Shown one piece after another: positions 49,601-58,055 of a stretch of DNA of 64,000 bases. The position numbers were made by a program, and so were the translations under genes. The stretch's first letter is position 1. Each line of letters opens with the position of its first letter. This stretch comes from Limnochorda sp. L945t (GTDB lineage Bacteria > Bacillota > Limnochordia > Limnochordales > Geochordaceae), in the NCBI RefSeq assembly GCF_035593305.1, contig NZ_CP141615.1, positions 558,001-622,000 of the forward strand, read 5' to 3'. The notes beneath the pieces were generated by a model. It worked only from the letters and a program-made list of their open reading frames with translations, made no database searches and was not told the DNA's origin.

Positions 49601-51689
49601 GCGCCCTTTCGGGCTCCACCAGGGGCCTCGGCTCGTCTCCCTCGAAGAAGACCTCCGCACTCAGTTTCCACCGGTCGGTTGGCGTCCACGCCGCTCGCAC
49701 TCCGAACACGTTGCGGTTGTACTCCGTCGCCGCTCCGAGCCCGCCCCGGAAATACTCGAAGTCGACCTGTAGCCGGTCGTTTGGCCCCACATTCCTCAGC
49801 AGCACCAGCACTCCGGACTCGTAGTCGATCGTGTAGTCCGTCTCCCGCCGCAGGAGCTCTCCGTTGAGGTAGACCTTCTCGCTGCCCGCCGCCACCGAGA
49901 TCCCGAGGGCGTAGATCCCCTCGGAGACGGTATAGCGGTACCGCACCCGCAGTGCCGAAAACTGCGCCTTGAACTCATCTAGCGAGTGCGGGTAGACCAC
50001 ACGCAGCACTCCCTCCTCGGCGAACAACGTCCAGGAAAGGCCGTGGCCGTCCGCCGGCTCCGGCTGCGCGCCCGTCCTCTCCACCTCCACGCTCAAGCTG
50101 TCCGGCTGCACGCCCGTGTTACCGAGAAAGTAGAGAACGGCAGCTTGCCCGGCACTGCCGACTCCGTCCGTTGGATTGGAGGACCCGCTTCCCAACTGCT
50201 CGCGGTAACCAGGGCACGTCCCGACCGTAGCGACGGACAGTAGGGCCAGCGAAGAGCCCCCATCAGGGCTCTTGAGGGAGCCGGTCCAGTCGACAGCGCC
50301 GGGGTACTGCCCGGCACCGGCGGCAAAGTGGTAGTACTGGCGCAGCTTGGTGAGGAACTCGAGTTCGAGGGAGCTTCCCCGCACGAAGGGGTACACGAGG
50401 CGCCCGGGGCCCGTCTTGTGGTTGAGTTCGTTGTATCGGCGGATAAGCGCTTCGACGTGCGCGCGCATGAGGTCGAGGGACTCGCTTTGTAACAGGATGT
50501 ATCCGGCTGGAGAGGTGCCCGGCTCGGTCGAAAAGCCTGATATCTCGCCTTGGCCGAGGCGGAAAAAGGCCCGCTGCACCTCCTCAGGAGGCAGCCCTGG
50601 CACCGGGGTGCTGGGGTCGGCGACGGGCCGGATCACCCCTTGTTGCCCTGCAGGTTGGCCGTCCTCGTAGTAGAGCGCCCCAAGCTGATAGGCCTTGAGC
50701 AGCTCTTGCAGCGGGCGAGACTCGACGAGAGGTGGCTCAGCAGAGGCCGGGCATCCGGCGGATGCAGCTTTGTCGCCGGGGACGAGCCAAACCCTGGTGA
50801 AGTCGGGATCGTACGGGGTGTCCAGCCGGAATCCCTCAGCGCCTCGGAGGTCAGCGAGTAGGGTGGTCACTTCTCGAGACGGAGCATAGGGGGGCTCGCT
50901 GCCGCCGGGGGTAGTGGTTACGAAGCGGACCGTCTCTTCGCTGTGAGTACCGTAGAAGGTCTTGCTGGCCGGGATCCCCCGGGAGATACCGGCCAGAAGC
51001 GAAAGCTGCCATGCTCCCAGGTCCAGCTCCACGTCGGCGCCCTTCGCCGTGGCCTGACTCACGGCATACGTGCTTTGACCCTGCACCCGGATGTCTCCCA
51101 GATGGGTCTTGCTCGGTCCCCAAGTTACGTCGATCCCGATGAGTTGCAGATTTTCGCTCTTGATGTTGTCAAGGTCCGCCGACACCGTGACGCCCGGGGC
51201 GACCTTCCCCTCCATCCGCAGCCGCAGTTGCTGCTCGAAAGTCGGATGGCCGATGGCGTACAGGTCCTTCCCCATGACCCCCGTAGCGTCGCCCCAGGCG
51301 TAGCGCACATTCCAGAGACTTTGCCCGGAGGCACTGAATGACGGCGAAAAGGTCTCAGTGACACTCGCTTCCGCTTGCGCGGTGCCTTCCTGACCTTCTT
51401 GACTGTCACCCGCCCTCCGCGGGAGGGATGACGACGGCGGCATGTTCGGAGTTTGGGGTGGGGCCTGTGGCGTCTCGGCGTGTGGAGCCTCGACGGGGCC
51501 GGAGGTAGGCTCCTTTCCGGCGATCGTTGCCGCATCGCATGTGCCTGATGGTGGGTCTGCAACAGGTACTGCTCCAGAGGGCCAGGCCACGGACACCGCG
51601 CAGGCCGCAGTGAGACAGGCCGTCGCGAAATCCCGTAGGCACTGATGCAGTAGCCTTTTGCGACTGAAGAATTCATTTAGTGCCGCCAT
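46656..51689 (-). CDS. Giant SprA-like outer-membrane beta-barrel protein with inserted propeller
   Basis: 1677 residues. Signal peptide (about 1-42, FATACLTAACAVSVAWPSGA), a disordered proline-rich linker to about 115, then beta-rich sequence. Residues 600-740 contain KVYLNGELLRRETDYTIDYE followed by GVLVLL, and later FEGDEPRPLVEPERARTM, which resemble the repeated blocks of the SprA family (type IX secretion translocon). Residues about 755-1130 hold repeated GLTVYAIAP / VWVATDKGLAW / VWAATSLGLYRITDAGG units typical of two-component-regulator propeller repeats. From about 1150 to the end strands alternate as in a large barrel, ending GWIRLFVEATF. SprA proteins are larger, so identity as a true translocon is a hypothesis. 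Confidence 0.7.
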   Translation of the reverse strand: MAALNEFFSRKRLLHQCLRDFATACLTAACAVSVAWPSGAVPVADPPSGTCDAATIAGKEPTSGPVEAPHAETPQAPPQTPNMPPSSSLPRRAGDSQEGQEGTAQAEASVTETFSPSFSASGQSLWNVRYAWGDATGVMGKDLYAIGHPTFEQQLRLRMEGKVAPGVTVSADLDNIKSENLQLIGIDVTWGPSKTHLGDIRVQGQSTYAVSQATAKGADVELDLGAWQLSLLAGISRGIPASKTFYGTHSEETVRFVTTTPGGSEPPYAPSREVTTLLADLRGAEGFRLDTPYDPDFTRVWLVPGDKAASAGCPASAEPPLVESRPLQELLKAYQLGALYYEDGQPAGQQGVIRPVADPSTPVPGLPPEEVQRAFFRLGQGEISGFSTEPGTSPAGYILLQSESLDLMRAHVEALIRRYNELNHKTGPGRLVYPFVRGSSLELEFLTKLRQYYHFAAGAGQYPGAVDWTGSLKSPDGGSSLALLSVATVGTCPGYREQLGSGSSNPTDGVGSAGQAAVLYFLGNTGVQPDSLSVEVERTGAQPEPADGHGLSWTLFAEEGVLRVVYPHSLDEFKAQFSALRVRYRYTVSEGIYALGISVAAGSEKVYLNGELLRRETDYTIDYESGVLVLLRNVGPNDRLQVDFEYFRGGLGAATEYNRNVFGVRAAWTPTDRWKLSAEVFFEGDEPRPLVEPERARTMPNSHTVVALSGAYRWAQSQQAVRGQSGGRGPWAQWDVAFSRDVNPFDANARLPQLNEVYAIAGSAAPGAANSGAWVLLGHRAGLTVGELDPAGGEPRWHRYTTAAGLSGLTVYAIAPAVQGTVSDSSWPGSPLLAGSTSAAAWVLGTESGLTLISSPAGNDLPFDSTANWERRYTSQGLPSNRVRDVLYVGVPTRPPGHEQAVDSSVWVATDKGLAWADAAELNVGNVDAALRDWHTFSSTTSPSLPSDDIRDIAFVAADDGNRFALLAVYPSGIAWIPLQGSWNPPWDQIRPLLQQDGLTRTAAVPVSGGIRVWVGSREGLAYVDLDLDGQLQNALQRAAPLPNGSIGEVQALQVRPSQTLGLWEVWAATSLGLYRITDAGGNHPSREAITLGGVTPGPVSAVGVATAADGSGTEIWAAARPASGMPRIFREQDWGTDVEVTQQALPEGDPARYRDPASPTVYDGAAGRLATGYDWQGGGLELSYERVDGRFLPINGIQRQAFEAWQAALHQQVTPNLGVEFTHKDRLTSTPITGEAPQRTLSDQLSATWTLPLPAPFSWASPPALRGSIRWDRTDRDMAIPGWEQTTLTRTIQVQESFWQRRLTAALGYEHVIYDDRGAAAFGSSHYVAHNLVADLSANPLPEVSLTLGFRYPLKVISGPGGAVPVRVQGTESLNVGATASRTFGAVRTSFSVGQQSGWRVSEDGTDFERQDRQAALSVTAPEVTWGVWNLSPTGRLTWSQSESLRSRSSAVGLGGGLQAAWSPVLTLRLDAARRFQLAEVPLAKQTVEDRLELTGLTEAWTGVKPSVTLSREVRHVVALGEDGGTSAGGERESLDTTHAATLRVGWELAPAWPQATRLGARWSAGPAAGQEGRTAELSHTVTYRPGGPWTVSATAGAGRGETWLPGNEPKPQWRADLSGQVSYRFSEQWSGGLELGYSSGVVPPLFATGQGTATPTGTPAPFRTGWIRLFVEATF

Positions 51690-51823
51690 TCTAGCCTGCC
51701 GGTGAAGGTCGGGGAGGTTCTACGCCCGGGGTCTTCGACGAATCATGGCGCTACCCTTTCGGCCCACGCGGAGGGGTCGCATCTACGAGGGTGTCCTCAT
51801 AGACTATTGCCACATGACCTTGA

Positions 51824-51849
51824 AGGGGCGGCCCATGGAGACCGCCCCT
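51824..51849 (-). terminator. Hairpin between the PorV-like and SprA-like genes
   Basis: 8-bp perfect stem (AGGGGCGG with CCGCCCCT) 75 bases after the PorV-like stop on the reverse strand, followed by TTCAAGG. It may partly uncouple the two genes. Confidence 0.5.
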
Positions 51850-51924
51850 CTCAATGACGTGCACCTATGCCCGCGGAGCACCGCCAAGTTTTGAGCCAGC
51901 CGTCAACTGAGCAAGTCCTGCGCC

Positions 51925-52869
51925 CTAGAAGCGTACCGTCAGCGACAAGCGATGAGTCTGCGGAAGCGTCTGAGGCATCAGGAAGGCGTAGTCCAGCTGT
52001 GCGTTGCCCAGCCGGAGCCCGGCGCCCGCCGAGAGCTCCCGGTCGCCCGCTGCCCCCAGGGGTCCTGTAGCGCCGCCCCGTAAAGCGACCATACCCAACG
52101 CTATCTCAGCCCCGGCGTGGTAGTACACGGGCGTGGCTCCGAGGTTTTCCAGGTCCGCAGCCAGGGTCACACGGCCGAGCGACGCGCTCACGCCGGCTCG
52201 CAGTTTGTGTTCCCAGCGTTCGGATGCGCCTGTTGAGTAAGAAACGGAGGTGCTGAGGAGGTTCTCATACAGAACCCCTGTGCGTACGCTTCCCAGCTTG
52301 ACCATGGCCGCGAGGTCGATGTTGAAGCCGTTTCCCGTCACTTTCTCGATGGAGCTGCTGCCCTGCGCTTCATTGAGCCGGGCGCTCGTGATGGCGAGGT
52401 ACTTGGCGCGTGCCCCGATGGCGAGCGGCCCAAGATCCCTACCCAAGCCCGCGAGTGCGGCCAAGTTGCTATAAGCGAAGTCTCCCATGATTTCGCTATT
52501 CTGCCCCGCTCCTGGGATACCCGGGGAGTCGAGGTAGAGAGCCGCGATGCCAATACCCCGCGTGGCCAGCCCGAGAGCGCCGTACGTGACCACGTTGTAT
52601 TGGGTGGAGTACAGGCTGGTCAAGCCGAGTCTTCCCAGGTACGGCAGTCCGGCCGGGTTGTAAAAGACCGCGTTTTCGTCATCGGCCAGCCCGACAAAGG
52701 CTCCACCCATCGCCAGGGGCCGGGCCCCCATCCCGATTTGAAACACCGCGGCTACGTTGGAGTAGTCCGTCTGAGACCCGGCATCCGCTGCACAGGCCCC
52801 TGCGCCGTGAAGCGCCATAACCATGAGCGCCAGCCCGACCAGTATAGCCGACCGCTTGAAGGCTCGCAT
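51925..52869 (-). CDS. PorV/UPF0164-family outer-membrane beta-barrel protein
   Basis: 314 residues. Signal peptide RSAILVGLALMVMALHGAGA, then FQIGMGARPLAMGGAFVGLA and DDENAVFYNPAGLPYLGRLG, the strongly conserved opening of PorV/UPF0164/FadL-like barrels. About 14 alternating strands follow, ending QTHRLSLTVRF with a C-terminal aromatic. In Bacteroidota PorV shuttles type IX cargo from the SprA translocon to the surface. Start ATG is six bases after GGAGG. Lies directly between the SprA-like gene and the M6 protease gene, all in the same direction. Confidence 0.82.
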   Translation of the reverse strand: MRAFKRSAILVGLALMVMALHGAGACAADAGSQTDYSNVAAVFQIGMGARPLAMGGAFVGLADDENAVFYNPAGLPYLGRLGLTSLYSTQYNVVTYGALGLATRGIGIAALYLDSPGIPGAGQNSEIMGDFAYSNLAALAGLGRDLGPLAIGARAKYLAITSARLNEAQGSSSIEKVTGNGFNIDLAAMVKLGSVRTGVLYENLLSTSVSYSTGASERWEHKLRAGVSASLGRVTLAADLENLGATPVYYHAGAEIALGMVALRGGATGPLGAAGDRELSAGAGLRLGNAQLDYAFLMPQTLPQTHRLSLTVRF

Positions 52870-53010
52870 GGTTATCCTCCCTTTCCAGGTGCCCCGGACC
52901 CAGGCATGAAGCTGCGGATGGTGCTCTTGCCCATGCCGCCGCTGCTCCTCAGTGGCGGCCGGGAGAGGGGTGACCAACCTCTCCCGGCTGATTACTTGCC
53001 CCCGCAGCTA

Positions 53011-56010
53011 CTAGCGCTGGATCACCAGCCGCTCCGGCTTGGCCAGCACCGGCTTGCCGCTCTTGTCCAGCAGCACCCACAGGTACAGGCCGCTCGCCAC
53101 CGGGCGGCCTGTCGCATCGGTCAGATCCCACGGCACCTGGCCGCTGGCGTTGAGTTTGAGGCTCCTTACGAGGCGGCCTGCCACGTTGTAAATGTTCAGT
53201 GTTCCGCCGTCGAGAGCTGTATCGTAGTAAAACCGTGTCGCTTCCCTCGCGGGGTTAGGCGCTGCGTATGCCTCGACAACCTTCACCGTTACCTCGGTAG
53301 ACGAGGCTCCGGTCCAGTCGCTCACTGTTAAGCGGACCACGTAGTCGCCCCGCTTATCGGGTGTGAATTGCACTACGGGGCTGGTCGCGTTGCGGAGCTG
53401 AGTTGTGCTTCCGGCAGGTAAAGAAACTAGGCTCCATCTGTAGGTGATGGGATCGCCATCCGGGTCAGATGCTTTCGACCCATCCAGCTGCACTGGTACA
53501 TTCACCGCGCCGTACCGGGCGGGAATTTTGGGAGTTGATGGAGGCGTGCCTTGACCAACGAGGTACCTGTAGACGCGGGCAACGAGGGTTGGGGCATTGT
53601 TGGGTTCTGGTCCATCCAGCGGTACCGCCTCGAACGGGAAGGCCAGGAAGACCACGCGATATCCACCGGCGAAGCGAAGAGCGTTGAATGCACCGTGTTC
53701 GTTTCGGAAGATACCGGAAGCCTCGCTGGCGACTTCGATGCTGTCGCTCCAGTCTGCGAAGGGGTAGGCTAGCACGATGTTCATTCCACTGGAGATGGGA
53801 TCCCCCTCGATCCCTGATACGGAGGCCGTACCGACGTCGTCCACGCGGCTTTTCACGTGGAGATACTTCTCATCGAACGTCGATTGATCCGCTATTTCCC
53901 AAAGCACGTCCTGTCCCGATAGGAACAGCCGCCCTCCGGCGTCCAGGTAACTAGCAAGAAACGCCTGATCCTCGCTGGTCAGCGTCGGATAGCCGTCGTT
54001 GACATTCCACACGATGGGATAACGAATGTGTGGGTCGAGGTGCACGGGCGGGGTAGTAGTGACGTACGCCAGGCCGGCCCGCTCGAATGCACGGGTGAAG
54101 TATCCCTCGTACGACTGACCTTCGTCATCATCCACGAAGAGGATTGTACCGGCTGGGGCGGCCAGCACGCTCACCCGCTGCTCGTTGGGATTACCGGCTG
54201 CATCGACAGCATGAAAGGTGGCTGTGTATACGCCATTCGCGGTAAACGTCGTCGAGGCGGTCAGACCGTCAACACGCGTTCCATCAGGAAGTTGCCACCA
54301 CGTCTGTGCCACATCCCCGTCCGGGTCGGAGACCGCGGCCGAGAACGTCACCTGTAGTGGAGGCGCTCCCCAACCCGGTGTGACCGACACGGTAGCTTGG
54401 GGAGGCGAACTCACCTGCAACTGGGCCGTGACAGTATTGCCCGCCAGCGCAATACCGGTTAGTGCCCGCCCACTTCCGGTGCCGTCGTACAGCAAGTTGT
54501 TGGGGTATGACGTGGCTGTAAACGCGGTATTGCCTGACGTACCGGGATACGGGTCGCCAGCGTCGCCACGATTTCCACCATTCTGGCGCGTGCGGTCGAG
54601 GTCGTCCCGGCCGTCCGCCTCCTCCAGGTCGACAAGGCGGTGTAAATCATTGGTGTTGCCCGTCATCCGTTCATCGATGTGCCAGATAAGCAGGCCAAAC
54701 CCAGGCAACGCCTGGTCAAAGCCCTCGCTCTGGCGGTTCTCGAGTAGAAAGTACTCAGGCCCGTTAAGCAGTCGAACCACCTGTCTGGAACTCTGCACCG
54801 GCTGCAGCGTCAGCGCCTGGGAGTGGTCAGCCACGGTAGGCGTCACCCATCCGAGCTGCAGACGGCTCCACGCCTCCATAAAGGCTGGGGAATCACCCGG
54901 ACGGTTGATACCGTTCCACGACCCTCCGCCCATGAGGCCCCAATTGCCGATGCCCTGGGAGGAGTAGTCCGTGTCGTAGAGGTCAGGTAGTCCAATCGCG
55001 TGGCCGTACTCGTGGGTGAACACCCCGACCGTCGCCATGCCTGCGTACGGATCTTGGCCCGCCACGCCCAGAAGCTCCGGCATGATGATGTAGTCGTTCA
55101 CGATCACGCCGTCGTTGGTCGTAATCGGCCCGGGGCCGTCACCCAGGAAGCGTTGCGCGGCAGCAAGGTTCCAGCTGTGGGACCATATGTCGTTGGGGTC
55201 GGCTCCTTCCTCCTCGCCGGTGCCCTGATGAACGATGGCCACCACGTCAACGTACCCGTCTCCGTCGTTATCGTACTGGCTGAAGTCGATGGTCGCGTCT
55301 GCAGCCAGGACCGCTTCGGCTACGAGTGAAGCTGCATGCATGTCAACGTCGTAGACGGGGTCATTCTGCCCATAGTAGTCGTGTGGTTGCGCGCTCGTGT
55401 ACCATCCGCCGACCTGGCCCTGCACGGAGTAGGCCCCGTACGACACCTGCTCGTAGAAGTCGCGCATGCTGCCCGGTCCCGTGACCAGCTGGTTACTTGG
55501 TCCAGGCGTGAAGAGCAAGTCCGTGAAGTCGGAGTTAGTGTACTTCGCCGGGCGGTCGCTGAACTGGATCAACAGCACGGGGAAATGGCCCGTCCCAGTC
55601 AGGGGAGCCTGTTTGAGGATTGCCTCGTCCCGGCTTGCCCGCATTTCCCGGATCCGCTGCAGGAAGTCTGAGGGGGGCCGTACGTGGCGCGGCAGACCTG
55701 CCGGAGGGGCGCCGTTCGCCTTGGGCCCCTCGGGGCGAAGGCCCCGTACCGGATCTGGTACGGCGTAACGCCAAAATCCTTGAGCATCCTTAACGATCGT
55801 ATAGCCGTCCACCGTTTCCCAGCCGTGATACCACTCGTCTCCCCACTGCCTGGCCCGGATGGTCGTACCGTCCGGGTTGGTCAGCGTCCGGGGCATAGGA
55901 GCCGCCGGGACCGCCAGACCGGGGAGACCGGCGACAGCCACATACGCCAGCGCAAGGAACAGGGAGAGCAGGCGAGTCGAAATCCACCGAGGCCGAGCAG
56001 ACAGCGTCAT
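53011..56010 (-). CDS. Secreted M6-family (immune inhibitor A) metalloprotease with PKD and FlgD/type IX-like C-terminal domain
   Basis: 999 residues. Signal peptide STRLLSLFLALAYVAVAGLP, propeptide to about 135, then the M6 catalytic domain: VGVFTHEYGHAIGLPDLYDT (HExxH at about 333-337) and GNWGLMGGGSWNG, with the third ligand Asp in PDLYD. A PKD-like domain follows (SVTPGWGAPPLQVTFSAAVS), then VDDDEGQSYEGYFTRAFERA of a Rossmann-like region, another Ig-like domain, and the last 85 residues PNPAREATRFYYDTALDGGT ... SGLYLWVLL, a FlgD-like fold used as sorting signal in type IX substrates. Start has AAAGGGGG six bases upstream. Probably a surface or secreted protease, cargo of the two barrel proteins. 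Confidence 0.87.
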   Translation of the reverse strand: MTLSARPRWISTRLLSLFLALAYVAVAGLPGLAVPAAPMPRTLTNPDGTTIRARQWGDEWYHGWETVDGYTIVKDAQGFWRYAVPDPVRGLRPEGPKANGAPPAGLPRHVRPPSDFLQRIREMRASRDEAILKQAPLTGTGHFPVLLIQFSDRPAKYTNSDFTDLLFTPGPSNQLVTGPGSMRDFYEQVSYGAYSVQGQVGGWYTSAQPHDYYGQNDPVYDVDMHAASLVAEAVLAADATIDFSQYDNDGDGYVDVVAIVHQGTGEEEGADPNDIWSHSWNLAAAQRFLGDGPGPITTNDGVIVNDYIIMPELLGVAGQDPYAGMATVGVFTHEYGHAIGLPDLYDTDYSSQGIGNWGLMGGGSWNGINRPGDSPAFMEAWSRLQLGWVTPTVADHSQALTLQPVQSSRQVVRLLNGPEYFLLENRQSEGFDQALPGFGLLIWHIDERMTGNTNDLHRLVDLEEADGRDDLDRTRQNGGNRGDAGDPYPGTSGNTAFTATSYPNNLLYDGTGSGRALTGIALAGNTVTAQLQVSSPPQATVSVTPGWGAPPLQVTFSAAVSDPDGDVAQTWWQLPDGTRVDGLTASTTFTANGVYTATFHAVDAAGNPNEQRVSVLAAPAGTILFVDDDEGQSYEGYFTRAFERAGLAYVTTTPPVHLDPHIRYPIVWNVNDGYPTLTSEDQAFLASYLDAGGRLFLSGQDVLWEIADQSTFDEKYLHVKSRVDDVGTASVSGIEGDPISSGMNIVLAYPFADWSDSIEVASEASGIFRNEHGAFNALRFAGGYRVVFLAFPFEAVPLDGPEPNNAPTLVARVYRYLVGQGTPPSTPKIPARYGAVNVPVQLDGSKASDPDGDPITYRWSLVSLPAGSTTQLRNATSPVVQFTPDKRGDYVVRLTVSDWTGASSTEVTVKVVEAYAAPNPAREATRFYYDTALDGGTLNIYNVAGRLVRSLKLNASGQVPWDLTDATGRPVASGLYLWVLLDKSGKPVLAKPERLVIQR

Positions 56011-56446
56011 GGGATACCCCCTTTGCAGATGACATCGCACATCGCGTGGCCATCCCATAGGGCGACTCCAACCAGAAGGCCCTGACCGATAAAGGTGTTC
56101 GGCGGTTGGTAAGGATGGTCCTGCCATTCATTATGCATAAGACGCTGTGCGCAGTTCGGCCCGTAACGTCAGAGGCGCTGCAGTACGTGGACCACCAGCC
56201 CGGCTCGGTTTGGAGTCATGACACGGCGCGGTTTTCTGGAGAGTGGGTCGATCCCTGGTGACGTCTCCGTGGTCGCGCGTCTATGTCGAGGTGTTGTCAC
56301 GCCAAGCCTGAGTAGGCCGCGAAAGGGGCAGACATGGGGCCGAGCGGGCCCAGGGAAGGCGCCCTTCGTGGAAGATCCGTCGTCACGCCAAGAGCGGAGA
56401 GGAGCTCGACATCGAGACTGTCCCCCGGGCCCGGGAGCCCGCCGGC
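56011..56446. other. Intergenic region between M6 protease and phosphoribulokinase genes
   Basis: 436 bases without a convincing gene on either strand. An AT-rich patch at 56125-56145 contains CATAAT on the reverse strand, a possible -10 for the protease. The palindromes GCCGGC and CCCGGGCCCGGG near 56426-56456, at the PRK stop, could form a hairpin. GTCACGCCAAG occurs twice (about 56295 and 56383). Confidence 0.4.
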
Positions 56447-57475
56447 TCACGCCGGCGAGGCTCTCTCCGTGACCAGGGAACGGGTGGATTCGTGAGCTGC
56501 GACCATCTGCCAGGCGATGGCGAGCTGGGTGATCAGGAGCGAATGGCTGTGCTTCGGGTCGCGCCCGCCCGCGAGGAAGACCCCCATCTCCTCCGTCGCC
56601 CGGGGGTCGATGGGCAACATGGATGCCAGGTCTCGTACCAGCGGCGCCGCCACGTGTCCATCCAGGCCGGCATCCACCTCGACCAAGGTTTCCCCACCCT
56701 CGGCGCCGCGCTGTATCCGTACACCGCCGGCACCCCTGCGCGTACCGTGACGCTCCTGGTCGAGCGCAGCCGCTCTCGCAATGGCTTCGGCGACTCCGGG
56801 GGCTGGGGCGCTGCGTCGCAACGTCAGCCGCACGTGGAGGTCGGGCGGCGTCTCGGCGCCGTGGCCGTTGCCGGCCGGGCCGCCTGCGCCGGCCTTGCCG
56901 AAGTACCCGGGCGGGGGGTAGAAGCGCACGACCATGTCCGCGTAGCGGGCCTGGGGTAAGATGTAGCGGCGCAGGTCGTCCTGGCGCTCCACCACCTGGC
57001 GGATCACCTGGGCGACGCTATAGCCCCGCTGCGCGACGTCCCGCTGCACTTTCCAGTGGTATTTGAGCTCTTCGTCGGGGTCGAGCCAGACCCGGACGTC
57101 GAACGCCTCCCGCAGCCGCTCCGTGAAGAAAGGAAACAGACCCCGCACGACGATCCAGGGCTTCGGGTGGATCTGTTCCGGAGGGCCGAACGTCCCCGTC
57201 GCATGATCGTAGACGGGTTTGAGCACGCTCCGGCCGTCCTTGAGGGCCCATAGCTGCTCTTCCATGAGGTCGATCCGGTTGGCGACCGGGTTGAGGGCCG
57301 TCACTCCGGCTTGCTGGCGGGCTCTACGATCGAGGCTGTGATAGTCGTCGAGGCAGATGCTCAGGATGTTGCCGGCGCCGAACAGCCGGTACAGGCCGCG
57401 GGCGATGGTCGTCTTGCCGCTGCCGCTGTCGCCTCCTATGCCCAGGAGGATGGGGCGCTGGACGGTGTCTGCCAT
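56447..57475 (-). CDS. prk: Phosphoribulokinase
   Basis: 342 residues. P-loop LLGIGGDSGSGKTTIARGLY, then ILSICLDDYHSLDRRARQQ (acidic residues for ribulose-5-P) and LKPVYDHATGTFGPPEQIHP, PWIVVRGLFPFFTERLREAF, typical of Calvin-cycle PRK rather than uridine kinase. Makes ribulose 1,5-bisphosphate with ATP for RuBisCO. The ATG at 57475 is nine bases after AAAGGAGGAGG; upstream in-frame codons lie in the promoter. Downstream of rbcLS in the same direction but with its own predicted promoter. C-terminal 100 residues are less usual and extend beyond the conserved kinase core. Confidence 0.92.
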   Translation of the reverse strand: MADTVQRPILLGIGGDSGSGKTTIARGLYRLFGAGNILSICLDDYHSLDRRARQQAGVTALNPVANRIDLMEEQLWALKDGRSVLKPVYDHATGTFGPPEQIHPKPWIVVRGLFPFFTERLREAFDVRVWLDPDEELKYHWKVQRDVAQRGYSVAQVIRQVVERQDDLRRYILPQARYADMVVRFYPPPGYFGKAGAGGPAGNGHGAETPPDLHVRLTLRRSAPAPGVAEAIARAAALDQERHGTRRGAGGVRIQRGAEGGETLVEVDAGLDGHVAAPLVRDLASMLPIDPRATEEMGVFLAGGRDPKHSHSLLITQLAIAWQMVAAHESTRSLVTERASPA

Positions 57476-57503
57476 GGGGATGAACCTCCTCCTTTTGAAC
57501 ACC

Positions 57504-57572
57504 AACCTATCGGGCCCCCACGGTGCATTCAAACGTTTTGTCCTGAACGGTCGAAAAGCAGGCGTCACCGGT
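57504..57572 (-). promoter_or_regulatory. prk promoter with LytTR-type direct repeats
   Basis: Reverse strand: half-sites ACCGGTGAC (57564-57572) and ACCGTTCAG (57543-57551) separated by 12 bases, a 10-base gap, then TTGAAT (57527-57532), 17-base spacer, TAGGTT (57504-57509). The repeat pattern is the binding architecture of LytTR-domain regulators; the first half-site is degenerate. Geometry equals that of the rbcL promoter. Confidence 0.6.
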
Positions 57573-57744
57573 CATCCCGGCGCCGGATGGTCACCCCGGC
57601 TCCGGCGCCCCGGTGGCTGGCGCGACGCCTCCGATCTCTCCCCAAACGCGCTGCACCGCCTGGGGGGGCAGGCGATGCAGCTGTCCCAGGGGCCCATCGG
57701 GGGGCCTGGAGAGGCACGAGTCACAAAGGTGCGAGACCCCGGCG

Positions 57745-58053
57745 CTACGCCGGGCGATGGACCACGAAACTCAGCACCTGGCACTGGCGCCGGGCATCGT
57801 AGCCCGTGAGCCGGATGGTGGCGCCGGGATGGGCGGTCTTGCATGCTTCGAGTTCGGCGAGGACACCGTCGACGGTCGCACCCCGGAAGAAGGGCAGCTT
57901 CCAAAAGCTCCAGAAGTCGTCGTGCGAGTCGAGCCTCTGCGTGAATTCAATGCCCGGCACGTACCCTCTTCGAATGAGGTACTCGACTTGCTGGCGCACC
58001 TCTTCGGGCGGCATCGGCGGAAGGTACGAGAACATCTCCGTGCGAAGCGCCAT
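57745..58053 (-). CDS. rbcS: RuBisCO small subunit, form I
   Basis: 102 residues. FSYLPPMPPEEVRQQVEYLI, RGYVPGIEFTQ, DFWSFWKLPFFRG and DGVLAELEACKTAHPGATIR LTGYD follow the bacterial form IA/IB-like pattern. Its presence shows that the large subunit forms the classical L8S8 enzyme. The ATG follows GGAGGGG by five bases and sits only two bases after the rbcL stop, so both are made from one message. No carboxysome or RuBisCO activase gene lies nearby. Confidence 0.95.
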   Translation of the reverse strand: MALRTEMFSYLPPMPPEEVRQQVEYLIRRGYVPGIEFTQRLDSHDDFWSFWKLPFFRGATVDGVLAELEACKTAHPGATIRLTGYDARRQCQVLSFVVHRPA

Positions 58054-58055
58054 GC

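Noticed and set aside
56218-56472. 84-codon + strand frame between protease and PRK genes
   Set aside because: Arg/Pro-rich sequence without ribosome site; overlaps the end of prk on the other strand.
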